NCBI GenBank assembly: GCA_013823325.1
Contig: PNLY01000006.1
Location: 1 to 64,000 of the forward strand
Source: Methylobacterium sp.
GTDB taxonomy: Bacteria; Pseudomonadota; Alphaproteobacteria; Rhizobiales; Beijerinckiaceae
Direction of reading: 5' to 3'
DNA: 64,000 nt
Below, in pieces: positions 61,971 through 64,000 of the stretch (position 1 is the first letter of the stretch; the number at the start of each line of letters is the position of its first letter). The position numbers and the translations under genes are program-made. The notes beneath the pieces are model-generated. The model worked only from the letters and a program-made list of their open reading frames with translations. It did no database searches and had not been told where the DNA came from.

Positions 61971-61998
61971 GGGTCCAATATAACCGCTTGTAACATCG

Positions 61999-62967
61999 TC
62001 ACTTTTCGACGGCAGGCTGCCAGAGCGCCAAGGGCGCGTCAAGCCGTAGTCCAACCGGGGCATCGGCAGCACGCGCGAGCAGTGCCGCGAGCGCCTCCAG
62101 CCCGGCGGCGCGCGCCATTGCCTCGCTCGCGCTCCACAGTCCCAGGGACGAGGATTCGCTCCGGCGACGCCAGTCGCGCACCGGCAGATCCTTGCCGACG
62201 CCCTTCTCGCGCTCCAGCCAGGCAACCGCCTCCCGCTCGCTGCCGACCTCGTCGATGAGCTTGAGCTTGATCGCCTGGCGGCCGGAATGCACACGGCCGT
62301 CGGACACCGCGGCGATCTCGGGATCGGCGAGCTTGCGGCGCTCGCCGACCAGCCGCTTGAACCAGTCGTAATTGTCGGCGATCACGCGGGCGGTCTCGGC
62401 GGCCGCCTCCGGCGAGGTCGGCTCCAAACCGCTCGGCGCGGCCTTCAACGGGCTCGACCGGGTGATCTCGAACTTGACGCCGATCGTGTCGAGCAGCCTT
62501 GCGACATTGGGAATCTGGGCGATCACGCCGATCGAGCCGACCATCGAGGTCTGGCGCGCAACGATGCGCTCGCTGCCGAGCGCGACGATATAGCCGCCGG
62601 AGGCGGCCATGCCGTCCACGACCGCGACGACGGGTTTCTTGGCGGCGAGGCGGCGGACCGCATCATAGACCGCTTCCGAGCCCGTCACGGTGCCGCCGGG
62701 GCTGTCGATGCTGAGCAGCACGGCGCTGGCGCGGCTGTCCTCCAGCGACTTGATCAGGTCGAGCGTACGGCGGTCGCCGGAGATGAAGCCGGAAACGGTG
62801 ACGCGGGCGATATGCGCCTGCGAAGTGCTGCCCGGCAGGCGGCCGCTCCAGGCCAAGGCACCGGCGACGACCATGACGACGACGCCGGCGAGCGCGAGCA
62901 GCCGCCAGAGCGAGAGCTTACGCCGCAGGCTGCGGCGATCGGCGAGCAGATCGGCATCGGACGACAT
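61999..62967 (-). CDS. sppA: Signal peptide peptidase SppA, short form
   Basis: A 322-residue membrane-anchored serine peptidase. One N-terminal helix ([18 protein letters not shown]) is followed by the S49 domain. The nucleophile is Ser123 in [14 protein letters not shown] and the general base Lys175 in [11 protein letters not shown]. This Ser-Lys dyad in a single-domain protein marks the short type that assembles as an octamer. It degrades leftover signal peptides. The order sppA-ihfB-lapA is conserved in related bacteria. Confidence 0.94.
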   Translation of the reverse strand: MSSDADLLADRRSLRRKLSLWRLLALAGVVVMVVAGALAWSGRLPGSTSQAHIARVTVSGFISGDRRTLDLIKSLEDSRASAVLLSIDSPGGTVTGSEAVYDAVRRLAAKKPVVAVVDGMAASGGYIVALGSERIVARQTSMVGSIGVIAQIPNVARLLDTIGVKFEITRSSPLKAAPSGLEPTSPEAAAETARVIADNYDWFKRLVGERRKLADPEIAAVSDGRVHSGRQAIKLKLIDEVGSEREAVAWLEREKGVGKDLPVRDWRRRSESSSLGLWSASEAMARAAGLEALAALLARAADAPVGLRLDAPLALWQPAVEK

Positions 62968-63116
62968 GTCGGCGGCTCCGGCTCTCACTTTGCGACAGAG
63001 GCCACGCTCCGATCGCTTGCAGGGCAAGCAGGGCGGCGCGGGCTCCAGGGGCCCTGTGATGTAGCTCCCCGGTGCGGGACGGGCAAGGCAACAATCGATG
63101 CGACAGGATGCCCGGC

Positions 63117-64000
63117 TCAGGCCGCGGCGAGCGCCCGCTGCCGGTCGAGCGCGAGCAGGGCAAGGCCGCTCGCGACCGAGCGGAAGGCGTCGCCGATATG
63201 GATGCGCTGCGGGCTGAAGCGCCGGTCGAACAGAGCGCGCACCGCCGGCACGTAGGAGGTGCCGCCGGTCATGAACACCGCCTCGATCTTGTCGCCGGCG
63301 ACGCCGGCGGCCTCCAGCGCCTCGTCGAGCGCGCCCTCGATCGCCGCGACATCCTCGGCGATCCAGCTATCGAACAGGGCCCGCGTCACCGTGCGGTCGA
63401 TGCGCACGCCCATCTGATCGAAGCTGAGCTGTGCCTCCTCCTGCGAGGAGAGCGCGATCTTGGTGGCCGAGACGGCGCGGTAGAGCTCGTAGCCGAGATC
63501 ATATTCGATCACCGTCATCAGGTCTTCCAGCCGCCCGGGCTCGACCGCGTCGCGGATGAGCGCCTTGAGCTCGGTCATGGTCTCCCTGCTCTTCATCAGC
63601 GAGAGCCGGTGCCATTGCGCGAAGGCGGCATGGTAATGCGCCGGGATGGGCAGGCGCTTGCCGAAGGAGAGGTAGTCCGAGCCCTTGCCGAGCAAAGGCG
63701 AGACCGCATGCTCGATGATGCGGTAGTCGAAGGTGTCGCCGGCGACGCCGACGCCGGCATGCGAGAGCGGCACGGCCTGCAAGGTCCCGTTGCTGCCGGG
63801 CTCGAACCGCATCACCGAGAAGTCGCTGGTACCGCCGCCGAAATCCGCGACCAGCATGGTCTGCGGCGTCTTCAATTCGCGGGCATACCAATAGGCGGCG
63901 CCGAGCGGCTCATAGGCGAAGTCGACCTTGTTCATGCCGGCCTTGCCATAGGCGGCGGAGAGGCGCGTGAGGGCCAGCGCCTCGTCGGGACGATCACCAG
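63117..64000 (-). CDS. Hsp70-family protein (YegD-like), N-terminus cut by window edge
   Basis: The open frame continues to base 64000, so about 294 residues of the C-terminal part are visible. It is an actin-fold ATPase: FAYEPLGAAYWYARELK, phosphate-2 motif LVADFGGGTSDFSVMRFE, then GVGVAGDTFDYRIIEHAVSP and adenosine-site EAVFMTGGTSYVPAVRALFD. No separate substrate-binding domain follows, which fits the YegD type and not DnaK. Function is uncertain. Confidence 0.88.
   Translation of the reverse strand, partial: GDRPDEALALTRLSAAYGKAGMNKVDFAYEPLGAAYWYARELKTPQTMLVADFGGGTSDFSVMRFEPGSNGTLQAVPLSHAGVGVAGDTFDYRIIEHAVSPLLGKGSDYLSFGKRLPIPAHYHAAFAQWHRLSLMKSRETMTELKALIRDAVEPGRLEDLMTVIEYDLGYELYRAVSATKIALSSQEEAQLSFDQMGVRIDRTVTRALFDSWIAEDVAAIEGALDEALEAAGVAGDKIEAVFMTGGTSYVPAVRALFDRRFSPQRIHIGDAFRSVASGLALLALDRQRALAAA

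Overview
The window is one contiguous, GC-rich, densely coded stretch of chromosome from an alphaproteobacterium, most likely a hyphomicrobialean (Rhizobiales) of a Bosea- or Methylobacterium-like lineage. The evidence is the direct-repeat LexA boxes GTTC-N7-GTTC, an imuA-imuB-dnaE2 mutagenesis cassette, SAM-II riboswitches, the short exonuclease-only RNase D, the orders rnd-lptC-lptA-lptB-rpoN-hpf-ptsN and sppA-ihfB-lapA, and intergenic palindromes of a kind common in that order. The genus is inference. I see no tRNA, rRNA, CRISPR array, insertion sequence or prophage. Almost every gene is intact; minD and an Hsp70 gene are cut by the window edges.

Layout. 1-900: end of minD, then minE and its terminator. 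900-7100: a cupin gene and the SOS mutasome operon imuA-imuB-dnaE2 behind a LexA box. 7.2-10.4 kb: DUF808 membrane protein, AEC transporter, old-yellow-enzyme reductase. 10.6-16.3 kb: two tandem DUF1330 genes, pyrF, a DsbA-like protein, the EF-P modification genes epmB-epmA divergent from efp, then DUF1993. 16.4-23.5 kb: cardiolipin synthase, an MBL hydrolase, AraC regulator plus secreted hydrolase, class I fumarase with a small secreted protein. 23.0-29.3 kb: ptsN, hpf, rpoN, lptBAC, rnd on the minus strand. 29.5-35.5 kb: DUF805, dapE, a membrane protein, def-fmt-truA, and rmuC behind a second LexA box. 35.6-41.7 kb: MFS transporter, then two linked minus-strand units, each with a promoter and a SAM-II riboswitch: a sulfonate/taurine-type ABC importer with a GNAT gene, and a second unit with an ABC ATPase that has lost its ATP-binding motifs plus an OsmC gene. 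41.7-48.7 kb: glnD, grpE, dapB-alkB, a Tim44-domain protein and two very small proteins. 48.9-55.4 kb: an IclR-controlled cluster made of amidase, short-chain dehydrogenase and DUF4286-like genes divergent from iclR and a three-gene NMT1-type ABC importer. 55.5-64 kb: glutathione transferase, extensin-like lipoprotein, MepA endopeptidase, a Bug-type binding protein, DUF3309, an ornithine cyclodeaminase-like enzyme, lapA-ihfB-sppA and the Hsp70 fragment.

How the parts work together. Most of the window is housekeeping: division-site placement, translation start and EF-P activation, lysine/diaminopimelate synthesis, LPS export, nitrogen signalling (glnD, ptsN, rpoN) and SOS repair. The most unusual part is the pair of near-identical SAM-II riboswitches, each preceded by a TTGACA-N17 promoter. 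They place an intact ABC importer and a degenerate ABC ATPase under the same S-adenosylmethionine signal, which suggests a sulfur or methionine-precursor importer with a non-hydrolysing partner ATPase. Families of long palindromic repeats sit mostly between convergent genes and probably act as bidirectional transcription stops.
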